Positions 1 through 5,006 of a stretch of 5,006 nt of DNA are shown here, one piece after another. Source of the stretch: Lysobacterales bacterium. Lineage in GTDB: Bacteria; Pseudomonadota; Gammaproteobacteria; Xanthomonadales; SZUA-36. A program made the position numbers and the translations under genes. Below the pieces are notes generated by a model, which did no database searches, was not told the DNA's origin, and worked only from the letters and a program-made list of their open reading frames with translations. Position 1 is the first letter of the stretch, and every line of letters starts with the position of its first letter. Location of the stretch: positions 1 to 5,006 of the forward strand of contig DAOWGA010000077.1 of assembly GCA_030637665.1 (NCBI GenBank), in the 5' to 3' direction.

Positions 1-150
1 AATCGGGACCAGCAGGCCGTCATTGACTACTTGCAGGAAGAAAACCATGTCCTTCGTGAGCAGTTGGGCAGCAAGCGCCTCCGCCTGACCAATGACCAGC
101 GACGTAGGCCGGGGTCCCGTCCTCGCATGCGATCCAGAAGGCTCTCCTGA
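1..150 (+). pseudogene. Integrase-type transposase fragment, cut at both ends
   Basis: The frame is open from the window edge and stops at TGA 148-150, giving 49 residues. Residues 8-20 ([13 protein letters not shown]) followed by EQLG and [11 protein letters not shown] resemble the N-terminal region of a family of integrase-core (DDE, IS3/IS481-like) transposases, in which a short leucine-rich helix precedes a conserved LRLTDDQRRR-type segment. That is family knowledge recalled by eye, not a search result. After the triple Arg at about residue 38 the expected sequence stops and a basic stretch leads to the stop codon, so the helix-turn-helix and the catalytic DDE domain are both missing. No terminal inverted repeat or target duplication could be identified. 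It is most likely a dead remnant of a mobile element lying just upstream of the truncated MFS gene. The start lies outside the window. Confidence 0.5.
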
Positions 151-180
151 CCCCAAGGGGGGCATGGTAGTATCACTCGC

Positions 181-825
181 TCAATCGTGACGCCCGCGAT
201 CGAGAGGTGTGCAGTGACAAGTGAAGGTAAGAGCACGTGGCGATTTCCCAAGGAGTTCTGGGTGGCCAATGTCACCGAGCTCTTCGAACGGATGGCCTAC
301 TACGCCTGTCTGATCTACCTCGTCGTGTACCTGAGCCGCGAGGTGGGCTTCGACGACTCCCAGGCTGGAACCATAGCGGCGCTGTTTGCCTTCTTCAGCT
401 GGCTCCTCCCGGCGTTCATGGGGGCCCTGGCCGACAAATGGGGGTTCCGCATCGCTTTGGCGATGGCCTATACCTTCCTGACCATCGGCTATTTTCTTCT
501 GGGCGGCTTCGATTTCATCGCTGATGAACTCGATGACTTTACCGGTTTCAACACAGACCATGTGGTCGTGATGGATGCCTGAGTCGAGTTCGTAATAAGC
601 CTGACCGCTCTCGAAGTTGTGTTTTTCGACCAGCCCGGCAGATTCGAACTGGTTGAGTACCCGATATACCGTTGCAAGGCCGATTTCCTCTTTGGCATCA
701 ACCAGGCAGCGGTAGATGTCATCAGCGGTAAAATGCTTGTTTCGCTTATTTTCCAAAATCTCGAGTATTCGCTTGCGCGGATGGGTGATTTTGAGCCCGG
801 CTTGTTTGAGGTTTGTGGGTTTCAC
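181..825 (-). CDS. fur: Ferric uptake regulator Fur, C-terminally truncated, with unrelated in-frame tail
   Basis: Fur is a cytoplasmic metal-dependent repressor of iron-uptake genes. Codons 1-106 (825 down to 508) are clearly Fur: LKQAGLKITHPR at 6-17, the DNA-recognition helix EIGLATVYRVLNQF at 47-60, and the hinge and metal segment HHDH at 85-88. Ligands matching E. coli H33, E81, H87, H88, D89 and H90 are present, and homology ends exactly at the residue matching E108. The C-terminal ~35-40 residues, including the H125 equivalent and part of the dimerisation domain, are lost. The frame then runs 108 codons through antisense MFS sequence to a TGA at 181-183. The CxxC pair is incomplete: C91 is present but the C96 equivalent is Thr. 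Start GTG 825 fits the family N-terminus and has AAAGAGAG just upstream; ATG 933 in the same frame would add 36 atypical residues. It is divergent from bamE, as in Pseudomonas. As read, it is probably non-functional or impaired, unless the junction is artificial. Confidence 0.8.
   Translation of the reverse strand: MKPTNLKQAGLKITHPRKRILEILENKRNKHFTADDIYRCLVDAKEEIGLATVYRVLNQFESAGLVEKHNFESGQAYYELDSGIHHDHMVCVETGKVIEFISDEIEAAQKKIADGQEGIGHRQSDAEPPFVGQGPHERREEPAEEGKQRRYGSSLGVVEAHLAAQVHDEVDQTGVVGHPFEELGDIGHPELLGKSPRALTFTCHCTPLDRGRHD
214..582 (+). pseudogene. POT-like MFS transporter, N-terminal fragment fused to antisense fur
   Basis: The first ~98 residues (214-507) resemble the start of a proton-coupled major facilitator, probably of the peptide (POT/PTR) type. 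ELFERMAYY at residues 22-30 fits the ExxER(F)YY signature of POT helix 1. Hydrophobic segments follow at about 28-41, 51-69 and 80-98. Between helices 2 and 3 lies GALADKWGFR (70-79), a good MFS motif A. A complete transporter would be 400-500 residues with 12 or more helices, so about 80% is missing. From about position 508 the frame reads the antisense of fur and stops at TGA 580-582, adding about 24 meaningless residues. I chose GTG 214 because GAGAGG at 202-207 is well spaced as a ribosome-binding site; GTG 187 is an in-frame alternative. The remnant cannot be a working transporter. Substrate cannot be judged. Confidence 0.65.
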
Positions 826-859
826 TGCTGTCTCTCTTTGATTTTCGATTTGCCGCCAT

Positions 860-873
860 AGTCGAAATCGACT
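860..873. repeat. Perfect inverted repeat AGTCGA-AA-TCGACT upstream of fur
   Basis: Six-base arms separated by AA lie 34 bp upstream of the fur GTG start, in the fur-bamE divergent region. The position would suit an operator or a 5' leader element of fur. It does not resemble the GATAATGATAATCATTATC Fur-box consensus. A palindrome of this size can arise by chance in a 160-bp region, so function is only suggested by location. Confidence 0.3.
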
Positions 874-901
874 CGGCATACATTTTTCATCACAACATTT
901 C

Positions 902-919
902 TTGTCATTGGGATGACAA
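902..919. promoter_or_regulatory. Inverted repeat TTGTCAT-TGGG-ATGACAA in the fur-bamE intergenic region
   Basis: Perfect 7-base arms flank a 4-base spacer roughly midway between the divergent starts (825 and 987). This is the expected place for a shared operator. Weak bamE promoter elements overlap its right side: TTGGGA at 908-913 and CATATT at 931-936 with 17-bp spacing. Neither is close to consensus. The repeat is not a recognisable Fur box. The regulator, if any, is unknown. Confidence 0.35.
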
Positions 920-986
920 ATGCGAGCCCGCATATTGTATCATTCACGCTCTCCGCGCCACGCGAAAAATCTGATCCAGGTTAGGA

Positions 987-1646
987 ATGATAACTCGTCT
1001 TTTATTTTGCACTGTTTTTGCCATACTCGTTTGCAGCGGCTGCGGGCTGATGTACAAGCAGAACATCCAGCAGGGCAACGCCCTTGAGCAGGATGATCTG
1101 GATGAATTGTACGAGGGTATGAACAAGCGCCAGGTGCTGTTTGTCCTGGGCACGCCATCGGTCATGGACCCTTTTCACCAGGATCGCTGGGACTACGTAC
1201 AGACATTCAGCCGTCGCGGCGGCGATATGGTTCAGCGGACTGTAACGCTTCATTTCAAGGATGACCAGTTGACGGAAATCATTGGCCGCGACGATCCCTT
1301 CGCAGCCGCGGTAGATAAAACACCGGGTGATCCGGATGAAGTGGCACAATTTACCAAAAAGCCAGAGGCTGAAAGTGACCCGCAGGATGCAGCGCAGGAC
1401 CCTGCCAAGAGAGACTTGCTTTCCGGCGATCCGGATGAAGTAGCCTCCTTTACGAAGAAACCGGATGCTACCAATGATCCGAATGAAGCGGCCCTGGAGG
1501 CAGCCGAGGAAGATGTGCTTGCCGACGATCCGGATATCAATTTCATTGATGAGCGTACCTCCGAGGATCGTGAGTACCAGGAAGATATGGATGTGTTGGA
1601 CCAGCGACAGGATGACGGGCTGCCGGGACCTGATATTGACGGCTAG
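987..1646 (+). CDS. bamE: Outer-membrane assembly lipoprotein BamE with long acidic repeat tail
   Basis: BamE (SmpA/OmlA) is the small lipoprotein of the BAM complex, anchored to the inner face of the outer membrane, that supports beta-barrel insertion. The 219-residue product starts with a lipoprotein signal: basic residue, hydrophobic run 5-15, then VCSGC with the lipidated Cys at 19. The -3 Cys in the lipobox is unusual. The SmpA/OmlA domain spans about 23-101: YKQNIQQGN, an EGMNKRQVLFVLGTP segment (43-57), RWDYVQTF (67-74), then VTLHF and a final strand. Family members are typically about 110-180 residues, and here the extra ~118 residues form a tail about one third Asp/Glu with two 33-residue repeats. 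The ATG at 987 is preceded by CCAGG at 976-980 and AGGA adjacent. It is divergent from fur and convergent with the sugar dehydrogenase, 3 bp apart. The core assignment is firm; the tail has no assigned function. Confidence 0.93.
   Translation: MITRLLFCTVFAILVCSGCGLMYKQNIQQGNALEQDDLDELYEGMNKRQVLFVLGTPSVMDPFHQDRWDYVQTFSRRGGDMVQRTVTLHFKDDQLTEIIGRDDPFAAAVDKTPGDPDEVAQFTKKPEAESDPQDAAQDPAKRDLLSGDPDEVASFTKKPDATNDPNEAALEAAEEDVLADDPDINFIDERTSEDREYQEDMDVLDQRQDDGLPGPDIDG
1326..1523 (+). repeat. Two 99-bp in-frame tandem repeats encoding the BamE tail
   Basis: Unit 1 (1326-1424, residues 114-146) and unit 2 (1425-1523, residues 147-179) each encode 33 residues and match at about 20 of 33 positions. Both begin GDPDEVA, then have FTKKP, then DP and AA, and end in a DxL motif. 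A third unit begins at 1524 with DDPD and then decays. The DNA copies have diverged at many synonymous and non-synonymous sites, so this is an old coding duplication rather than a recent or assembly-made one. Confidence 0.85.
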
Positions 1647-1649
1647 CCG

Positions 1650-2783
1650 CTACTCCGGCCGTAACCGCCAAATATCCCCTCCGTCACTACCCAGATAAAT
1701 ATAGCCATCGGCGTCAACCGCGATCGACCGTATACGGCCTAGCAGACCACTGGCCAGACGCTCCTCGGCCACGACAGCCCCGTCTCTGAGCACGAGCCTG
1801 TTGAGGTGTACAAAGGCCAGAGACCCGATCAGGAAACTGCCTTTCCAGGCAGGAAAGGCCTCACCCTGGTAAATGACAAGATCGCTGGGTGCGATGGACG
1901 GCACATACACCCAGACCAGCTGCTCCATGCCCTCTTCGTGCACGATACCCTTGCCGATCGGCCCGCCGTCATACTCGAAGCCAAAGGAAATTTCGGGCCA
2001 GCCATAGTTGGCGCCCTTTTTAATGAGGTTGAGTTCATCGCCCCCGCGCGGCCCGTGCTCATTTTCCCACAATTCCCCGGTTTCAGGGTGTACGAACAAG
2101 CCCTGCGGATTGCGGTGACCTAAAGTCCACAACTCCGGCCGGGGCTGGTCACGCTCGTCCTCTACGCCGATGAAGGGGTTGTCCGCCGGAACGCGGCCAT
2201 CATCATGCAGGCGCACAATGCTACCGGCATGGTTTGAACGGTCCTGCACTTTATCGCGGTGCTGGCGATCACCCACCGTCAAATAAACGTAGCCTCCACT
2301 GAACTGGATGCGGCCACCATAATGGTAAGAGTTTTCGGAAAACGCATCCGCTGAAAATATCCGCTCGCGCTCACTCACTGCCTTGTCTTTGATCTTCAGG
2401 CGGTCGAACACCACTGTACTGTGCACTTCCTCGCCTTCGGAATAACTGATATAGATCCAGCCATTCTCAGCAAAGTCGGGATGCAATTCGATATCGTGCA
2501 GACCCGAGTCGCTGAATTTCAGCATTTTGGGCATGTTGCCGATATTGACCTGTTCGCCGCTGCGAAAGTCAATCAGGGTTATCTCACCTATATCGCGTTG
2601 CAGAACGAAAGCACGACCGTCCGGTAGAAACTCGATGGCGCTTGGCTGTGACAATCCGCTGGCCACGCTGTCGGCGATAAATGCCCCGTGTTCGCTTTCG
2701 AATCGATGGCTGGACGGTTCCTGCGCCGGAACCACGGCCGGCATAACAAAAACAAAGAGCAAAATAAACCTGAATAAGTTCAT
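1650..2783 (-). CDS. Secreted PQQ-dependent sugar dehydrogenase (soluble glucose/aldose dehydrogenase family)
   Basis: The 377-residue product matches the soluble glucose/sorbosone dehydrogenase family in length and motifs; E. coli YliI (aldose sugar dehydrogenase) is about 370 residues. These periplasmic six-bladed beta-propellers oxidise aldoses with PQQ and calcium, passing electrons to a respiratory acceptor. A Sec signal peptide covers about 1-20 (hydrophobic 6-18, VPA before Gln21). Typical segments are SGLSQPSAIEFLPDG (42-56), GLHDIELHPDF (94-104), YHYGGR (153-158) with the His expected as catalytic base, LTVGDR (168-173), LGHRNPQG (221-228), NEHGPRGGDELN (241-252) with the metal-site neighbourhood, and RIRS plus the terminal GSDGGDIWRL blade. 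ATG 2783 has AGGGAG at 2794-2799 on this strand. No PQQ synthesis gene lies in the window, so PQQ may be made elsewhere or taken up. The exact sugar cannot be read from sequence. It interrupts the usual bamE-rnfH adjacency. Confidence 0.88.
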   Translation of the reverse strand: MNLFRFILLFVFVMPAVVPAQEPSSHRFESEHGAFIADSVASGLSQPSAIEFLPDGRAFVLQRDIGEITLIDFRSGEQVNIGNMPKMLKFSDSGLHDIELHPDFAENGWIYISYSEGEEVHSTVVFDRLKIKDKAVSERERIFSADAFSENSYHYGGRIQFSGGYVYLTVGDRQHRDKVQDRSNHAGSIVRLHDDGRVPADNPFIGVEDERDQPRPELWTLGHRNPQGLFVHPETGELWENEHGPRGGDELNLIKKGANYGWPEISFGFEYDGGPIGKGIVHEEGMEQLVWVYVPSIAPSDLVIYQGEAFPAWKGSFLIGSLAFVHLNRLVLRDGAVVAEERLASGLLGRIRSIAVDADGYIYLGSDGGDIWRLRPE

Positions 2784-2826
2784 GAGACGTGCGCTCCCTT
2801 TCAGTTTAGGGCATTAAGAGACAGGC

Positions 2827-2854
2827 ATTATAGGTTCAGCGGACGCCATGTGAA
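2827..2854 (-). promoter_or_regulatory. Sigma70-type promoter for the sugar dehydrogenase
   Basis: Read on the - strand, TTCACA (2854-2849) and a perfect TATAAT (2832-2827) are separated by 16 bp. Transcription would begin near 2820, leaving a ~37-nt leader to the ATG at 2783 that contains the ribosome-binding site. This suggests the gene has its own promoter rather than relying on read-through from ratA-rnfH. The rest of the 139-bp gap (2784-2922) shows only weak short stem-loops and no convincing rho-independent terminator after rnfH. Confidence 0.6.
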
Positions 2855-2922
2855 GCGCGCGACCGTTGTAACGAAGGCTTTTCGCGTTAAGCTGCCCCAT
2901 TCCTGATCCGGGTTAAAGTCTT

Positions 2923-3225
2923 TCAGGCTTTCGCATTTTTTGCCCGTTCTCTGCGTACTTCCTTTGGATCAGCAATCAAGGGACGATAGATCTCAACCCG
3001 GTCTCCTTCCCTCAATACATGTCCCATGGGGACTTTCCGGCTGAATATGCCGACGCCACCGGGGTCGATCTCGATGCCCGGGAATTCGTCCTTGATGGCA
3101 GTTAGCTCGATGGCTTCAGCAACGGTCGTGCCTGATGCGACAGAAACGGCCCGTATGATCTGCTTATCCGGGTTGGCGTACGCAACTTCAATCTGGATCA
3201 TGCCTGGTTCGTGTTCAGCATCCAT
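2923..3225 (-). CDS. rnfH: RnfH family ubiquitin-like-fold protein
   Basis: The product is 100 residues from ATG 3225, or 92 from ATG 3201; E. coli RnfH is 96. The family signature is clear: IQIEVAYANPDKQ near the N-terminus and GDRVEIYRPLIADPKEVRRERA near the C-terminus, the latter nearly invariant in the family. The middle VGIFSRKVP is also typical. RnfH has a small beta-grasp fold and unproven function; the name comes from association with rnf genes in some species, which are absent here. The upstream ATG overlaps the ratA stop codon by 11 nt, implying translational coupling, and gives a near-normal length, so I prefer it. Neither start has a strong ribosome-binding site. It lies directly downstream of ratA in the same operon, as in most gammaproteobacteria. 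Confidence 0.9.
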   Translation of the reverse strand: MDAEHEPGMIQIEVAYANPDKQIIRAVSVASGTTVAEAIELTAIKDEFPGIEIDPGGVGIFSRKVPMGHVLREGDRVEIYRPLIADPKEVRRERAKNAKA

Positions 3226-3646
3226 AGACTTCGTCGGCCCTCTTGCCGAAATCATAAACCATCTTGTCGGCAACGTGCGCGAAGCCCCTGCGGAAAGCGG
3301 AAGAAAGCACGGAACTGGAAAAATCGAAGCTCAGCAGCAGTGTCACTTTGCTGCCTTCGTCACCCAGCGCCTTGAATTGCCATTCACCGGAAAGGTGGCT
3401 GAACGGCCCGTTTACCAGCGATAATGTCAGGCGCTCCCCGGGTACGAAGCGGTTGCGGGTGGTGAACGTTTGTTCCACTCCTCCCACACTGACACCCAGG
3501 GTGGCCAGTTGCTCTTGCGCGCTCTGTTCGTGCACAACGGCGCTGATGCACCAGGAAAGAAATTGCGGATAGGATGGGACATCCTGAACCAGGCGAAACA
3601 TGTCGAGGGCGGAATGCAGGACCAGGGCTGTTCTCTTGATTTCCAT
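3215..3646 (-). CDS. ratA: RatA family START-like domain protein (toxin RatA / CoQ10-binding-like)
   Basis: The 143-residue product fits the ~145-residue RatA/YfjG family of START-like (polyketide cyclase/dehydrase) proteins. Seen in sequence: the N-terminal EIKRTALVLHSALDMFRLVQDVPSYPQFLSWC region (compare the family IxRSALVxxSxxxMFxLVxDVxxYPxFLPWC), LVNGPFSHLSGEWQF (about 80-94), and a C-terminal amphipathic helix ending in EVYG. In E. coli, RatA is reported to block 70S ribosome association, while homologues resemble the ubiquinone-binding Coq10; which role applies here is not readable. The ATG at 3646 matches the family start, though no clear ribosome-binding site precedes it. In-frame GTG 3664 is an alternative. 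It overlaps rnfH downstream and is divergent from smpB with 108 bp between starts. The usual Pro-Trp is Ser-Trp (FLSWC) here. Confidence 0.9.
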   Translation of the reverse strand: MEIKRTALVLHSALDMFRLVQDVPSYPQFLSWCISAVVHEQSAQEQLATLGVSVGGVEQTFTTRNRFVPGERLTLSLVNGPFSHLSGEWQFKALGDEGSKVTLLLSFDFSSSVLSSAFRRGFAHVADKMVYDFGKRADEVYGC

Positions 3647-3754
3647 TCGGATGTGTCGATTCACGTTTCGCAGGAAGCATAGCATGAGCGGTGCCACTGA
3701 ACGTAGAATAGCGCCCTGGATAGTTCGGGATACCGGCCCCGCTGAGCAACAAGC
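3647..3754. promoter_or_regulatory. Divergent promoter region between ratA and smpB
   Basis: This 108-bp gap must hold the signals for both divergent genes. For smpB a TAGAAT at 3704-3709 could be a -10 box, but no good -35 precedes it. For ratA, TATGCT on the - strand (3682-3677) is a possible -10. Neither is strong, so only the role of the region is claimed, from gene orientation. Confidence 0.35.
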
Positions 3755-4225
3755 ATGAACAATTCGAAAAAAACAGGCCGAAAGACCATCGCCGTCAACA
3801 AGCGGGCGCGCTTCGAATACCGAATCGAAGAGCGGCTGGAGGCTGGTATTGCGCTCGAGGGCTGGGAAGTCAAGGCGATGCGCGAGGGGCGGGTTCAGTT
3901 CGCGGACAGCTACGTGCTGCTCAAGGACAACGAAGCCTTCCTGTTTGGGTGCCGGGTCAACCCCCTGCCGACCACATCCACCCACATCACACCCGATCCG
4001 GTGAGAACCCGCAAACTGCTCCTGCACCGGCGGGAACTGGACCAGTTATTCGCCGCGGTGGACCGGCGCGGCTATACGGTTATCCCTACCGCGATGTACT
4101 GGTCCAGAGGCAAAGCCAAAGTAGAAATTGGCCTGGCCAAGGGCAAACGGCAGCACGACAAGCGAAAAGACGCCAGGGACCGCGACTGGGAACGACAAAA
4201 AGCGCGCATAATGAAGCGTGGCTGA
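3755..4225 (+). CDS. smpB: SsrA (tmRNA)-binding protein SmpB
   Basis: SmpB binds tmRNA and delivers it to stalled ribosomes in trans-translation, acting in the cytoplasm. The 156-residue product is the normal family length (~155-160). Seen: the basic N-terminus, NKRARFEYRIEERLEAGIALEGWEVKAMREG with the GWEVK element (about 15-45), the SYVLL strand, KLLLHRREL (87-95), and the OB-fold end WSRGKAKVEIGLAKGKR. The C-terminal tail KGKRQHDKRKDARDRDWERQKARIMKR, which mimics mRNA in the decoding centre, is complete, including the DWERQK motif. The ATG at 3755 matches the expected start, with only a weak GAGCAA upstream. It is divergent from ratA, and a MocR-type gene follows 26 bp later. No tmRNA gene is visible in the window; its partner ssrA must lie elsewhere. 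Confidence 0.96.
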   Translation: MNNSKKTGRKTIAVNKRARFEYRIEERLEAGIALEGWEVKAMREGRVQFADSYVLLKDNEAFLFGCRVNPLPTTSTHITPDPVRTRKLLLHRRELDQLFAAVDRRGYTVIPTAMYWSRGKAKVEIGLAKGKRQHDKRKDARDRDWERQKARIMKRG

Positions 4226-4251
4226 CACCAGGCTGTTGATGACATTTTGCT

Positions 4252-5006
4252 ATGACCGAAGCACTCATCTACCTCGATCCTGATAGCCGGCTGAACCTGC
4301 AATGCCAGATTCGACAGAAACTGGTGGATGCCATTCTGGCCGGCACATTCCCGGGCGGCAGCCGTCTGCCCTCTTCGCGCAAGCTGGCCGGGCAATTGGG
4401 TGTTGCCCGCAACACGGTCGTGCTGGCCTACGAGCAATTGATTGACGAAGGCTATATCGAGAGTCGTGAACGAAGCGGCATCTTCGTCAATGAGGAAATA
4501 CTGCCAGACCGGATCGAGTCTGGCCTGAGCGCGTCAAATGACTCGGAATCCGATCAGCACTGGCGTGAGAAAATTCGCACCGAGGTCAGCAGGAAACAAA
4601 GCTATGGGTTGCCGGGCAACTGGCAGAGCTACCACTTTCCGTTCATTGACGGACAGTTCGACGATTCGCTCTATCCGACCCCGCAATGGCGGGAGGCCAG
4701 CCGCATGGCGCTGGGTGCGCGAATATTCCGGAATTCTTCGATCGCTGAGATGGATGCTGATGATCCCCTGCTGATCGAGGAAATTCGTACCAAAATGTTG
4801 CCAAGGCGCGGCATCAGCGCCAGCGCTGATCAGATCCTTATCACGCCGGGAGAGCAGAACGCACTGTATTTGATCACTCACCTGCTGACCGACGAATCGG
4901 TTTCGGTGGTGGTTGAGGAACCCGGCAACCCGCGTATGCGCCAACTGCTGCATCAGCAAAAGGCAACCGTTCTGCCACAACCGGTGGACGAAAACGGCAT
5001 GGTGAT
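4252..5006 (+). CDS. MocR-type transcriptional regulator (GntR wHTH + aminotransferase-like domain), partial
   Basis: The frame runs from ATG 4252 to the window edge, 251 complete codons with no stop. Residues about 10-80 form a GntR-type winged helix: LNLQCQIRQKL, then LPSSRKLAGQLGVARNTV (39-56) as helix-turn-helix, then YEQLIDEGYIESRERSGIFV. An ~45-residue linker follows. From about 125 a fold-type I aminotransferase-like domain begins: FPFIDGQFD, PQWREASR, then ILITPGEQNALYLITHLL and VEEPGNPRMRQLL, matching the early PLP-domain pattern of MocR proteins. The PLP-binding lysine and the C-terminal half lie outside the window; complete members are about 450-500 residues. MocR regulators bind PLP or its adducts and often control vitamin B6, GABA, taurine or ectoine genes; the target here is not deducible. 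The 26-bp gap after smpB lacks a terminator, so co-transcription is possible. Confidence 0.88.
   Translation, partial: MTEALIYLDPDSRLNLQCQIRQKLVDAILAGTFPGGSRLPSSRKLAGQLGVARNTVVLAYEQLIDEGYIESRERSGIFVNEEILPDRIESGLSASNDSESDQHWREKIRTEVSRKQSYGLPGNWQSYHFPFIDGQFDDSLYPTPQWREASRMALGARIFRNSSIAEMDADDPLLIEEIRTKMLPRRGISASADQILITPGEQNALYLITHLLTDESVSVVVEEPGNPRMRQLLHQQKATVLPQPVDENGMV

Noticed and set aside
151..160. CCCCAAGGGG palindrome after the transposase remnant as a transposon end.
   Set aside because: Too short, low complexity, and no partner copy is visible elsewhere in the window.
1326..1523. The 99-bp repeats as a CRISPR or other non-coding array.
   Set aside because: Units are in frame, diverged, continuous without spacers, and part of the bamE coding sequence.
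1806..2123. Open + strand frames inside the sugar dehydrogenase (also 2421-2627).
   Set aside because: They are antisense to a well-supported gene, lack recognisable domains and ribosome-binding sites.
971..2915. Near-identical 13-mers CTGATCCAGGTTA (971-983) and CTGATCCGGGTTA (2903-2915) flanking bamE and the sugar dehydrogenase, as possible direct repeats of an insertion.
   Set aside because: A 12/13 match pair is expected several times by chance in 5 kb, and the first copy sits at the bamE ribosome-binding site. Flanking bases do not match.
3647..4027. Upstream in-frame extension of ratA to an ATG at 4027.
   Set aside because: The extra 127 codons are antisense to smpB and lie outside the RatA domain; family length supports the start at 3646.
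4226..4251. tmRNA (ssrA), often found near smpB.
   Set aside because: The gap is only 26 bp; no tRNA-like ends or tag-peptide frame are present in the window.
4534..4980. Long - strand open frame of 148 codons opposite the MocR gene.
   Set aside because: It is antisense to clear GntR/aminotransferase coding sequence and resembles no family.

Overview
The right-hand 4.5 kb (from about 510 to 5006) looks like chromosomal DNA of a gammaproteobacterium. It carries the conserved block fur / bamE / rnfH-ratA / smpB, a gene order known from Pseudomonas and relatives. BamE, RnfH, RatA and SmpB are all recognisable from their protein sequences. I place it at class level only; no rRNA or genus marker is present.

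Layout: (1) Positions 1-150 hold the end of a reading frame that starts like an integrase-type transposase and then loses its homology. (2) Positions 214-507 hold the first ~98 residues of a POT-like MFS transporter on the + strand. (3) At about 505-513 this runs directly into the C-terminal side of a fur gene on the - strand, so both genes are cut at one point. Each reading frame happens to stay open across the break into the antisense of the other gene. GC by hand count is about 60% over 1-510 and about 48% over 511-960. (4) A 161-bp divergent region with two perfect inverted repeats separates fur from bamE. (5) bamE (+) is intact and has an unusual acidic C-terminal tail with two 33-residue tandem repeats. 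(6) A secreted PQQ-type sugar dehydrogenase (-) with its own strong-looking promoter sits between bamE and rnfH and ends 3 bp from bamE, tail to tail. (7) ratA and rnfH (-) overlap as an operon, and smpB (+) is divergent from them. (8) A MocR-type (GntR/aminotransferase) regulator follows smpB by 26 bp and runs off the right edge.

Functionally, bamE concerns outer-membrane assembly, smpB is trans-translation (ribosome rescue), ratA and rnfH are small conserved genes usually linked to smpB, and fur is iron regulation. The sugar dehydrogenase is an accessory periplasmic oxidation function inserted into this housekeeping block. The most striking observation is the fur::MFS junction, which is either a real rearrangement near a transposase remnant or an assembly chimera; sequence alone cannot separate these. 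The most interesting likely-genuine biology is the repeat-bearing acidic tail of BamE. I found no clear evidence of a wholly new system.
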